From UBA1151 sp963579925 (GTDB lineage: Bacteria > Chloroflexota > Dehalococcoidia > Lucifugimonadales > Lucifugimonadaceae): DNA of 5,560 bases. Within the stretch, counting starts at the first letter, position 1, and every line of letters starts with the position of its first letter. Shown here one piece after another: positions 1 through 5,193 of this stretch. The notes below the pieces were generated by a model. It was not told the DNA's origin. It saw nothing but the letters and a program-made list of their open reading frames with translations, and ran no database searches. Both the position numbers and the translations under genes were made by a program. The stretch is from assembly GCA_963579925.1 (NCBI GenBank), contig CAUZJA010000188.1:1-5560 (forward strand), read 5' to 3'.

Positions 1-58
1 CTTCGACTTGCCGGAGTTTGTTGAGTACCTGTTCCGGGCTATGTCCTTTTCTTGGCAT
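1..58 (-). CDS. IS3-family transposase OrfA, N-terminal fragment (partial)
   Basis: The visible product begins MPRKGHSPEQVLNKLRQVE and continues off the left edge. That is the usual opening of IS3/IS911-type OrfA (HTH_Tnp_1 family): a basic MPRK start, then the x-PEQ-x-x-x-KLR helix that begins the N-terminal helix-turn-helix, which binds the terminal inverted repeats. The ATG at 58-56 is preceded by a purine-rich AGGGAGG about 5 bases upstream, which supports this start. In this family OrfA is followed by OrfB (DDE catalytic domain) made by frameshifting; neither OrfB nor the rest of OrfA is visible, so I cannot say whether the element is intact. Confidence 0.75.
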   Translation of the reverse strand, partial: MPRKGHSPEQVLNKLRQVE

Positions 59-130
59 TTCTGCCTCCCTTCAATACTTCCAGTATCTGATCTTTCAACT
101 GGATACGTTTGAGGGGGTCAGGTCAGACCA
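1..130 (-). mobile_element. End of an IS3-family insertion sequence, running off the left edge
   Basis: Read on the minus strand, this stretch has the layout of the left end of an IS3-family element: a terminal sequence beginning TGGTCTGACCTGACCCCC (130 down to 113), about 70 bases of leader, a Shine-Dalgarno sequence and the start of OrfA. IS3 elements characteristically end in TG...CA. Candidate outer ends are 130, 125 and 120, because TG occurs at each on the minus strand, so the exact boundary is uncertain by about 10 bases. The opposite end and the target-site duplication lie outside the window. On the plus side the element abuts a coding remnant that has no start codon of its own, which supports insertion into or just upstream of that gene. 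Confidence 0.72.
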
Positions 131-326
131 AAATGAGGCAACTGTAGTCGGAGTAAATAAGGTCCTTGGTACTGTAAAAGTACAGATCGGGGATACTCAG
201 TACGAAACGCTCACAGCCGCCGCAGTCGCTGTATCGGGCTACATGACAAACGGTTGGGTTTATTGGGGTCTTAAAAAGCAGATTCCGTATCGAAAGCCAA
301 CTGTGAGCAAGAGCGCTAGCCCATAG
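129..326 (+). pseudogene. C-terminal remnant of a RAMA/DUF4357-like domain protein
   Basis: The frame from about 129 to the TAG at 324-326 encodes 65 residues. Its middle matches the C-terminal half of the RAMA (restriction/adenine-methylase-associated) or related DUF4357 domain: a beta strand GTVKVQIGDTQYETL, then TAAAVAVSG, then NGWVYWGLKK. This corresponds to the family pattern of a Gly-rich strand, S/T-x-S/T-AA, G, then NGW-x-x-W. These domains usually sit at the C-terminus of restriction-modification or other DNA-associated proteins. No ATG, GTG or TTG lies in frame between the IS end and the domain, and the open frame further left (to base 18) is antisense to the transposase, so the 5' part has been lost or displaced by the IS. 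The tail ends in a Lys/Ser-rich stretch. The domain call rests on motif recognition only, without a profile search. Confidence 0.55.
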
Positions 327-363
327 TTGATCGCAGACTTAGGACGCTGGGCTTTCGACGACC

Positions 364-384
364 AAATTGCGATCGCGACAATTT
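364..384. repeat. Near-palindrome with AAATTG/CAATTT arms
   Basis: AAATTG at 364-369 is the inverse of CAATTT at 379-384, with a nine-base centre that itself contains the palindrome GCGATCGC. It has the size of a dimeric repressor operator, but no gene start is positioned to use it (the flanking genes converge), so a regulatory role is doubtful. Confidence 0.25.
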
Positions 385-535
385 CGGATGGGGATCATGT
401 TGCGTACGTAGATTATTGAATAGGCACTGAACGCGTGACGAGTGGTTGGTCGGACATTGGGTTTCCAGGATGATCCGAAGCGGCTAACGCTGCCTTATCA
501 AGCGGCACAGTTATTGTTATCGCCAGACTACCCAG

Positions 536-556
536 CCCTCTCCCGGTGGGAGAGGG
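536..556. terminator. 9-bp GC-rich hairpin downstream of the enolase-family gene
   Basis: CCCTCTCCC (536-544) and GGGAGAGGG (548-556) are perfect inverted copies around a three-base loop. The hairpin lies 38 bases past the stop codon of the minus-strand enolase-family gene, where a terminator would be expected, and between two convergent reading frames, so it could serve both. No T-run follows on either strand, so it is not a canonical intrinsic terminator. Sequences of this CCCTCTCCC...GGGAGAGGG type also occur as dispersed intergenic repeats in many high-GC bacteria. Confidence 0.45.
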
Positions 557-594
557 GGTAAATCGTGGAGCCTGCCCGGCGAGGAGCGCGTTGC

Positions 595-1749
595 CTAGAC
601 CTTCGAAACCGTGCGTTCTGCTATGTAGTCTAAGTTGATGTCTTCGCCAAGGCCGGGGAGGGTTGGCATTGGGATGTTGCCGTCGTCGTCCATAGGGTCG
701 ACGATGCTGTTGAGGTGGGCTGGAACTTCTTCGTAGTCGACGAAAGGGTGCAGCAGACCTCGCTCGTACCAGGTTGTGTTGGAGATGGCGCCAATGACGT
801 TGAGGTTGCCGGCTCCGCCACCGTGGATTTCGCAGTCCATGTTGAATGATTCTGCCAGGTGGGCGACCTTCATGCTCGGCCCGATTCCGCCGACGTCCGC
901 GACTCCCACTCGTGTGATGTCGCAGGCCTTACTGGCGATCCACTCTGCTCTGGTGTGAAACTTGCCGTAGGCGTACTCAGGGCCAATGATTGGGATATCA
1001 AGTTTCTCACGGAGCCAGCGGTACGACTCCGTGGAGTGCTCGTCCATCGGCTCTTCGTACCAGCGGTAGTCCAGCGCCTGGATACCCTTGCCCAGCTCGT
1101 AGGCATCCATGCGGGAGTACCAGTGGTTGGCATCCAGCATCAGCGGGAACTCCGGGCCAACGGCTTCTCGCACGGCGGCACAAGCCTTGATGTCCATCTT
1201 CACGCTGGGCGCCCACGAGACCGGCGGCATCCACGTGTGGAGCTTGATGGCTTTGTAGCCGCGCTCAACCATCCACTCTGCGAACTTGCCGTAGTCCTCA
1301 GGCGTCGCAAGACCATCCACCATCTCGTCACCGCACATCGTGGATCCGTATGCTGCCACCTTGTCGCGGTAGCCGCCAAGCATCTTCCATACAGGCGTGT
1401 TGCTTGCACGTCCTGCGAGGTCCCATAGGGCCATCTCGGCCACGGCCATGCTGCGGTCAGTCAGATTGGCCCCACTGCCGCGCTGCCACTTGGCGAGGTC
1501 GATCCACAGGCGCTCACGATCCAGCGGGTCTTGACCCATGAAGACCTTTTTGACGAAGTTGTCGATCACATACGGCCGCAAGCCCTCTGGCGAGCCAAAC
1601 GAGTAGCCGGAGTGGCCGTCGTCTGACGTGATTGTCAGCAACGCCTGCTCGGTGTCGTGCTCAGGGCCGGGGTGGGTGTGGCCGTCGGTATCGTTCATCT
1701 TCTTGGACGGTGTGTTGAAGACGGTGACTTCGATTTTTTCGATTTTCAT
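595..1749 (-). CDS. Mandelate racemase/muconate lactonizing enzyme-family protein (enolase superfamily)
   Basis: The 384-residue product has the length and two-domain layout of the enolase superfamily: an alpha+beta capping domain (about 1-125, with the helix DRSMAVAEMALWDLAGRA) and a TIM barrel. These enzymes bind Mg2+ and abstract the proton alpha to a carboxylate, usually to dehydrate or epimerise sugar acids in the cytoplasm. Visible barrel-site residues are K169-x-H171 (the KxK position of mandelate racemase), metal ligands D206 (DAN), E232 (EEP) and E258 (GPEYAYG), and H309 (EIHGGG). The Asp normally paired with that His appears to be replaced by G282 in RVGVADVGGIG; D285 is nearby. The C-terminus (WYERGLLHPF, PGLGEDIN) matches a subgroup annotated only as mandelate racemase family. 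The ATG at 1749 gives a natural N-terminus, though only a weak GTAGG lies 11 bases upstream. Family membership is secure; the substrate is unknown, with a sugar-acid dehydratase most likely. Confidence 0.93.
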   Translation of the reverse strand: MKIEKIEVTVFNTPSKKMNDTDGHTHPGPEHDTEQALLTITSDDGHSGYSFGSPEGLRPYVIDNFVKKVFMGQDPLDRERLWIDLAKWQRGSGANLTDRSMAVAEMALWDLAGRASNTPVWKMLGGYRDKVAAYGSTMCGDEMVDGLATPEDYGKFAEWMVERGYKAIKLHTWMPPVSWAPSVKMDIKACAAVREAVGPEFPLMLDANHWYSRMDAYELGKGIQALDYRWYEEPMDEHSTESYRWLREKLDIPIIGPEYAYGKFHTRAEWIASKACDITRVGVADVGGIGPSMKVAHLAESFNMDCEIHGGGAGNLNVIGAISNTTWYERGLLHPFVDYEEVPAHLNSIVDPMDDDGNIPMPTLPGLGEDINLDYIAERTVSKV

Positions 1750-1852
1750 GTGTGGGTGGACCTACGTGGGATTGGTATTTTGTCGTGCGGGGTGCATTCT
1801 AGGGCAACGCGGAATTTGCAGGTGGGATATCTGTAAGATTTCAGTGATGTAC

Positions 1853-1890
1853 AAGCCGCTAAAGTGTGGCTCATGTCCGAAGCGGCTTTT
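1853..1890 (+). promoter_or_regulatory. Leader hairpin directly upstream of the lipoprotein ribosome binding site
   Basis: AAGCCGCT (1853-1860) is the exact inverse of AGCGGCTT (1881-1888), giving an 8-bp stem with a 20-base loop whose 3' arm runs into TTTT. The stem ends three bases before the AGGAGG of the collagen-like gene. A competing 4-bp stem (AGCC 1854-1857 with GGCT 1868-1871) would disrupt it. This could be a weak intrinsic terminator or attenuator, or a structure affecting ribosome access. It is seen only as base pairing; function is inferred. Confidence 0.35.
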
Positions 1891-1891
1891 C

Positions 1892-1897
1892 AGGAGG
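1892..1897 (+). promoter_or_regulatory. Strong Shine-Dalgarno that fixes the lipoprotein start
   Basis: AGGAGG lies five bases upstream of the ATG at 1903. It decides the start in favour of this ATG over the GTG at 1864, which would put 13 residues ahead of the signal peptide. Confidence 0.8.
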
Positions 1898-1902
1898 CGA
1901 AG

Positions 1903-2409
1903 ATGCGAATTAGAAACGCTGGAATCTTTCTGCTAGCGTTGGCAACGCTAGTGATGGCAGGGTGTTCGACCGGGCTAACGGCAGAGGAGGTTAGGGATCT
2001 TGTTCAAACAGAGCTTGCGAGCTTGCCTACGCCTGAGCCTGGACCATCAGGAGCACAAGGTGAGTCTGGACCAGCCGGTCTAACTGGTCTGCAAGGACCG
2101 ATGGGCGACACCGGCGTAACGGGCGGATAGGGTCAATCAGGGGTGGATGGCCAAGAGGGTCAATCTGGGTCTCAAGACGAGCAAGGATTGATTGGACTCA
2201 CTGGATCAACTGGGCAGACCGGTCTGATAGGTCCGTCAGGACCACCAGGTCTGCAAGGTCCGCCGGGACCAGACGGCGAAAGCGCTACCGGTGACTGCAG
2301 TCATACTCACAGCATTGCTAACTCAGAGTTGGAGCATTCGCACGGTGGGGGTGGCGGCGATGTCGGTGGAGCAACGTTCGTGACCACGCGCAGTTCGGAC
2401 TGTAGCTGA
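1903..2409 (+). pseudogene. Collagen-like (Gly-X-Y repeat) lipoprotein, interrupted by an in-frame TAG
   Basis: The reading frame opens with a lipoprotein signal peptide (MRIRN, a hydrophobic core, then LVMAGC with C21 as the lipidated residue), so the product would be exported and membrane-anchored. A short acidic linker (about 22-46, TAEEVRDLVQTELASLPTPEP) leads into a collagen-like stalk of 27 triplets (2041-2283). TAG at 2128-2130 falls at the Y position of triplet 10, and Gly-X-Y continues in the same frame on both sides, so the stop arose in a once-continuous gene. Triplet 16 starts with Asp (GAC, 2176) instead of Gly. After the stalk comes a tail rich in Cys, His and Gly (DCSHTHS, HSHGGGGGD), ending at TGA 2407-2409. 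As it stands, only 75 residues would be made from the ATG. Collagen-like stalks in bacteria are usually surface or adhesive; the role here is unknown. A sequencing error at 2128 cannot be excluded. Confidence 0.8.
2041..2283 (+). repeat. Collagen-like Gly-X-Y coding repeat (27 triplets)
   Basis: Every ninth base starts a glycine codon (GGN), except at 2176 where GAC occurs. Pro is often at X and Thr, Ser or Gln at Y. Near-identical DNA units recur, for example GGTCTGCAAGG followed by ACCG or TCCG. This kind of low-complexity repeat is prone to slippage, yet the 9-base phase is unbroken over its whole length. Confidence 0.85.
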
Positions 2410-2437
2410 CACTGGAGTTCTGCTTGGGCAGTTAAAT

Positions 2438-2506
2438 TGGGCGCATACGATGGGTGCGGGCTTGCAGGAGTACCATGCGGCACATATCGGTACGGCCCAT
2501 CGCCCA
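2438..2506 (+). promoter_or_regulatory. Potential structured leader upstream of the dehydrogenase gene
   Basis: The 117 bases between the lipoprotein frame and the dehydrogenase contain nested inverted repeats. CGATGGG (2448-2454) pairs with CCCATCG (2496-2502), and TGGG (2438-2441) pairs with CCCA (2503-2506), stacking on the same helix across a six-base bulge. Inside is GTACC (2470-2474) with GGTAC (2489-2493). The helix ends 20 bases before the ATG at 2527. This could be an untranslated-leader structure or transcription signal. No T-run follows and it matches no riboswitch class I can recognise. Confidence 0.3.
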
Positions 2507-2526
2507 GCAAATAGGATTCCAAGCAA

Positions 2527-3609
2527 ATGCTCGACAGGTTCAAGGTCCCAGAAGAAGATCGCGTTTACGTCCAGCGGGAACAGATTCTCGCGGCTACAGA
2601 GGCCATTTTCACGAAAGTTGGGATGTCTGAGTCAGACGCTCAGCAGTCGGCTGACGTGTTGGTGACCAACGACATGCGTGGGGTTGAGACCCACGGTGTG
2701 TCGAACATGCTGCGCCGGTATGTGGCGGATTTCATGAGCGGTGCGCAGAACGCCAAGGCCGAGCCGAAGGTGCTGCGTGAGTCGAAGACGATGGTTCACA
2801 TCGATGCTGACGGCGCTCTTGGGATCACCGTAGGACCAACCGCTATGAAGCGGGCTATCGAGAAGGCTCGTGATGTTGGCATTGGCGTGGCGACCGTGAT
2901 CAATGCAGGCCACCTTGGTGGCGCTGGATACCATGCGACGATGGCGGCTAACGAGGGCATGCTGGGCCACTGCATGGCGGGTCCCGGTGGCAACCAGATG
3001 GTGCCGACGTTTGGTGCGGAGCCTCGATTAGGCACTTGCCCAATCGCCTGGGCTGCACCTTCCGGCAAGGAGCACCCATTCCTCTTCGATATCGCTTCCA
3101 CCCAGATTGCTGCGAACAAGATTGCGCTGGCAAAACGCACCGGCGCAAAGCTGCAACCAGGCTGGATCACAGGCATGGACGGCGAGCCTATTTTGGAGCC
3201 AACCGATGCACCAGCACCCGGCGAGTACTACATGCTGCCGTTTGGCGGCACGCGCGAGAACGGCTCGCACAAGGGTTACGGCCTTGGTGCAATGGTCGAC
3301 ATCTGGTGCAACTCACTCACTGGCGTTGGTGCAGGGTTCATCACCGGCGGCGGCGGGCAATGGTTTGCGGCCTACGACATCGAACAGTGGATTGGGTTGG
3401 ATGAGTTCAAGTCGCATGTAGATGATTTTCTGAGCGGCCTCAAGAACACGCCTCCTGCCAAGGGTCACGATCGGGTGTTGTACCCTGGATTGAGCGAAGG
3501 CGAAGAGATGGAGAAACGGACCAAAGAAGGTATTCCGTACCATCGTGAAGTGATCGAATGGTACAAGTCGATCAGCTCTGAACTGGCGATCAGCCTGGAC
3601 TTGCCGTAG
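2527..3609 (+). CDS. Ldh_2-family NAD(P)-dependent 2-hydroxyacid (malate/L-lactate-type) dehydrogenase
   Basis: The 360-residue product is a full-length member of the Ldh_2 (malate/L-lactate/sulfolactate/ureidoglycolate dehydrogenase) family, cytoplasmic enzymes that oxidise a 2-hydroxyacid with NAD(P)+ using a fold unrelated to classic LDH. Family landmarks run in order: DMRGVETHGVSN (49-60, with conserved R51 and H56), NAGHLGGAGYHA (126-137), FGAEPRLGTCPIAWAAP (162-178), FDIASTQIAANKIA (187-200), GWITGMDGEPI (212-222), and LPFGGTRENGSHKGYGLGAMVDI (237-259, with K249). The usual TNP and ATS are here TCP and AST, and the usual Asp in GWxxD is shifted, which may reflect a divergent substrate class. 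The ATG at 2527 has only AGGA ten bases upstream; the family usually starts shortly before this region, so the start is reasonable. The downstream GNAT gene follows with no gap. The substrate cannot be told from sequence. Confidence 0.92.
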   Translation: MLDRFKVPEEDRVYVQREQILAATEAIFTKVGMSESDAQQSADVLVTNDMRGVETHGVSNMLRRYVADFMSGAQNAKAEPKVLRESKTMVHIDADGALGITVGPTAMKRAIEKARDVGIGVATVINAGHLGGAGYHATMAANEGMLGHCMAGPGGNQMVPTFGAEPRLGTCPIAWAAPSGKEHPFLFDIASTQIAANKIALAKRTGAKLQPGWITGMDGEPILEPTDAPAPGEYYMLPFGGTRENGSHKGYGLGAMVDIWCNSLTGVGAGFITGGGGQWFAAYDIEQWIGLDEFKSHVDDFLSGLKNTPPAKGHDRVLYPGLSEGEEMEKRTKEGIPYHREVIEWYKSISSELAISLDLP

Positions 3610-4434
3610 ATGACAACTGATGAACAACTTTTTGACCTCGTACGGCCGTGGGTTGAGGACACTCTGGGGTGTCCGTTTCCGGACTCCGGCAGCGAGCCAC
3701 TGGTGGTGTCTGCGCCCGATCAAGTGAATGGTCAGCCTGTGTTTGGTGTGCGGCGCAACATGCAGTCGGCGTTCGCAGTGCGTGATCAGTGGCTTGAGTC
3801 GTTTGGCGAGCTGTCGGCGCAGATGCATCCCGATCTATTGTTTTCGATTACCGGCGCATATGACCTCAGCCGCGTGACTCTTCCGGATGGTGTGAATGTC
3901 TGGGGACCGGCTCCCGGTTATGTAGCAGACGCGTCGACGTGGATTCCGAATTCAGGGAGTGCCGCCGAGAGACTTACGTCGGAGCAGATTGCCCTCATAG
4001 ATTTCAAGACGTTCTGGCACTGTGCTGACGTCGATGAAGCGATCGCCTACTTCGGGATCTACGAGGGTGAGAGATTGGTATCACTTTGTTCAGTGATCGA
4101 TCATGGATTCAAGGTCTACGAAATCGGAATTGATGTGGTGCCAGACGCTAAATCTCAGGGCCTTGGTTCAGCAGTGTGGTCGGCTACCGGTGACTGGATA
4201 CTGGGTGAGGGAGCAGTGATATTCGCGAGTGCGGCGCTCTGGAACGTTCCGTCTGGGCGAAACATGCGGCGTCGAGGGCTTCGATACGTTTACTCCTCGA
4301 TGCTTGGCAACATCGGCCCTTTTAAAGTTCCGCCGCAACCCCTTGGGACGCCGTTGCCAGGAATGACAATGACGGACATCTATCCTCGATGGGCCATGAA
4401 TAAGGCCATCCAAGAGCGTGAGGATTTAGGCTAG
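3610..4434 (+). CDS. GNAT-family N-acetyltransferase
   Basis: The product has 274 residues. The C-terminal half carries the GNAT core: strands around AYFGIYEGERLVSLCSV (146-162), then motif A YEIGIDVVPDAKSQGLGSAV (170-189), where the Q/R-x-x-G-x-G/A acetyl-CoA pyrophosphate loop is read as KSQGLGSA, then ASAALWNVPSGRNMRRRGLRYVYSS (206-230), the motif B region in which an Asn-Ser segment precedes a helix and RRxG-[LF]. About 120 residues precede the core (including NVWGPAPGYVADAS at 96-109), longer than a minimal 150-residue GNAT, so an N-terminal partial repeat or substrate domain is likely. The enzyme would transfer an acetyl group to an amine; the acceptor is unknown. Its ATG directly follows the TAG of the dehydrogenase (no gap, no good Shine-Dalgarno), so translation is probably coupled. 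It ends 9 bases inside the convergent permease gene. Confidence 0.82.
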   Translation: MTTDEQLFDLVRPWVEDTLGCPFPDSGSEPLVVSAPDQVNGQPVFGVRRNMQSAFAVRDQWLESFGELSAQMHPDLLFSITGAYDLSRVTLPDGVNVWGPAPGYVADASTWIPNSGSAAERLTSEQIALIDFKTFWHCADVDEAIAYFGIYEGERLVSLCSVIDHGFKVYEIGIDVVPDAKSQGLGSAVWSATGDWILGEGAVIFASAALWNVPSGRNMRRRGLRYVYSSMLGNIGPFKVPPQPLGTPLPGMTMTDIYPRWAMNKAIQEREDLG

Positions 4435-5172
4435 CAATCCCGGCAAAAAGTCGCCGTTCTGGAAGAGGAACATGAAACCTACGACCAGGCTGAACCCGGC
4501 TACTGTCAGGCCAAGGATAATGTGGGTCCATTTTCGCGTGCCCGCGCCGATGAAACCGAAGACTGAGGCGAGGGCGATCAGCGTATTGGACACGACCAGC
4601 CCCACGGCAAACGCGATCAACAGGAAACTCCCAGCGGCAACGGATGTCGCGCCCGCTGCTGCCGCCAGAAGTAGCGCCTGAGAGCCAGTCTCTGCGCCGA
4701 TACCGTGGATCATCCCGATACCCGTTGAGGCTGCAGGTCCATAGCCGCGTGTGGGGCCTTGCTGCTGTGGTTGGGACTGTTCTTTGGTCCGAGTGAGGCG
4801 ACCGTAGATGTAGCGAACACCGTCGAACACGAGCATCCAGCGACTCTTCAGAACTAGGTCGCCTCGAGTTTGCCACATTGTTAGCAATATCCAACCGCCG
4901 AGTCCGATCAGGGTCAGTCCGACGATGGACTCAAGGTAGGTATCTGCTGCTTCTGGGAGAAGCGCACCAAACCAGATCGCGGCGAAACCGAGCACGATAA
5001 CGACAGCAGCGTGTCCAATGGCGTAGAGCGTGCCCATCGCCAACGCCCTGCGCTTGCTCTCGTGGGTGCTTGTGACATCGCTAATGGCGGCAATGTGATC
5101 CCAATCGACGCCATGACGCATGCCAAGCCCAATGCCAGTGCCGATTAGCACCAGCCCAAGTTCAGCGGCCAA
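4426..5172 (-). CDS. NicO/UreH-like membrane permease, probable nickel/cobalt transporter
   Basis: The 248-residue, strongly hydrophobic product has about six membrane segments (roughly 5-19, 45-70, 80-100, 148-170, 178-205, 215-238) with a hydrophilic loop at 103-143 rich in Gln, Arg and Lys. Residues 18-33 read MRHGVDWDHIAAISDV, with H20-x4-D25-H26, the metal-binding signature of nickel/cobalt transporters (HX4DH in the first membrane segment). GHAAVV (53-58) matches the second NiCoT motif, and MIHGIGAETGSQ (154-165) is typical of the UreH-like branch. The family moves Ni2+ or Co2+ across the inner membrane; iron or other metal is possible. The start is a TTG at 5172 with GGACGG seven bases upstream; there is no other start before an in-frame TGA at 5196-5194, and the next ATG (M18) would cut into the metal signature. 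It lies 21 bases downstream of the Fur gene, suggesting a metal-regulated pair. Confidence 0.85.
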   Translation of the reverse strand: MAAELGLVLIGTGIGLGMRHGVDWDHIAAISDVTSTHESKRRALAMGTLYAIGHAAVVIVLGFAAIWFGALLPEAADTYLESIVGLTLIGLGGWILLTMWQTRGDLVLKSRWMLVFDGVRYIYGRLTRTKEQSQPQQQGPTRGYGPAASTGIGMIHGIGAETGSQALLLAAAAGATSVAAGSFLLIAFAVGLVVSNTLIALASVFGFIGAGTRKWTHIILGLTVAGFSLVVGFMFLFQNGDFLPGLLA

Positions 5173-5193
5173 TTCGGTTCCGTCCGAGAGAAC

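Larger units (their letters stand above)
327..594. other. Non-coding stretch between the RAMA remnant and the enolase-family gene
   Basis: No full gene is supported here. The frame of the RAMA remnant stays open for 30 codons after its TAG, to a TGA at 417-419, giving an unrecognised peptide (contains DLGRWAFDDQ and GDHVAYVDY). This could be decayed coding sequence or chance. The stretch also holds a near-palindrome at 364-384 and a strong hairpin at 536-556, listed separately. I see no tRNA or other RNA gene. Confidence 0.5.

Noticed and set aside
18..326. A single 102-residue plus-strand gene
   Set aside because: Its first third is antisense to the transposase start and the IS terminus; only the part after about 129 resembles a protein domain.
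474..485. 12-base sequence TCCGAAGCGGCT repeated at 1876-1887
   Set aside because: It is too short and isolated to be meaningful; the second copy overlaps the leader hairpin arm by chance.
859..1428. 189-codon plus-strand frame inside the enolase-family gene
   Set aside because: It is antisense to a well-supported gene and has Arg/Val/His-rich shadow composition with no recognisable motif.
1864..1902. GTG at 1864 as start of the lipoprotein
   Set aside because: It would place extra residues before the signal peptide, and the AGGAGG is set for the ATG at 1903.
2143..2409. Independent gene beginning at GTG 2143
   Set aside because: It begins mid Gly-X-Y repeat, with no ribosome site at proper spacing and no export signal; it is the downstream half of the broken gene.
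2128..2514. Genome-wide recoding of TAG as a sense codon to explain the interrupted frames
   Set aside because: The enolase-family, Ldh_2 and GNAT genes all end at TAG where their families normally end, so TAG works as a stop here.
2450..2665. 71-codon plus-strand frame leading into the dehydrogenase
   Set aside because: It overlaps the dehydrogenase start out of frame and has no ribosome site or domain.
3313..3828. 171-codon minus-strand frame across the dehydrogenase-GNAT junction
   Set aside because: It is antisense to two genes with clear family motifs and shows nothing recognisable.
4080..4097. Inverted repeat ATCACT...AGTGAT inside the GNAT gene
   Set aside because: The arms are 6 bp within a coding region, with no gene start nearby; expected by chance.
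4322..4894. 190-codon minus-strand frame overlapping the permease and GNAT genes
   Set aside because: It is a frame-shifted shadow of the permease, rich in Arg and Ser, with no membrane or domain pattern.
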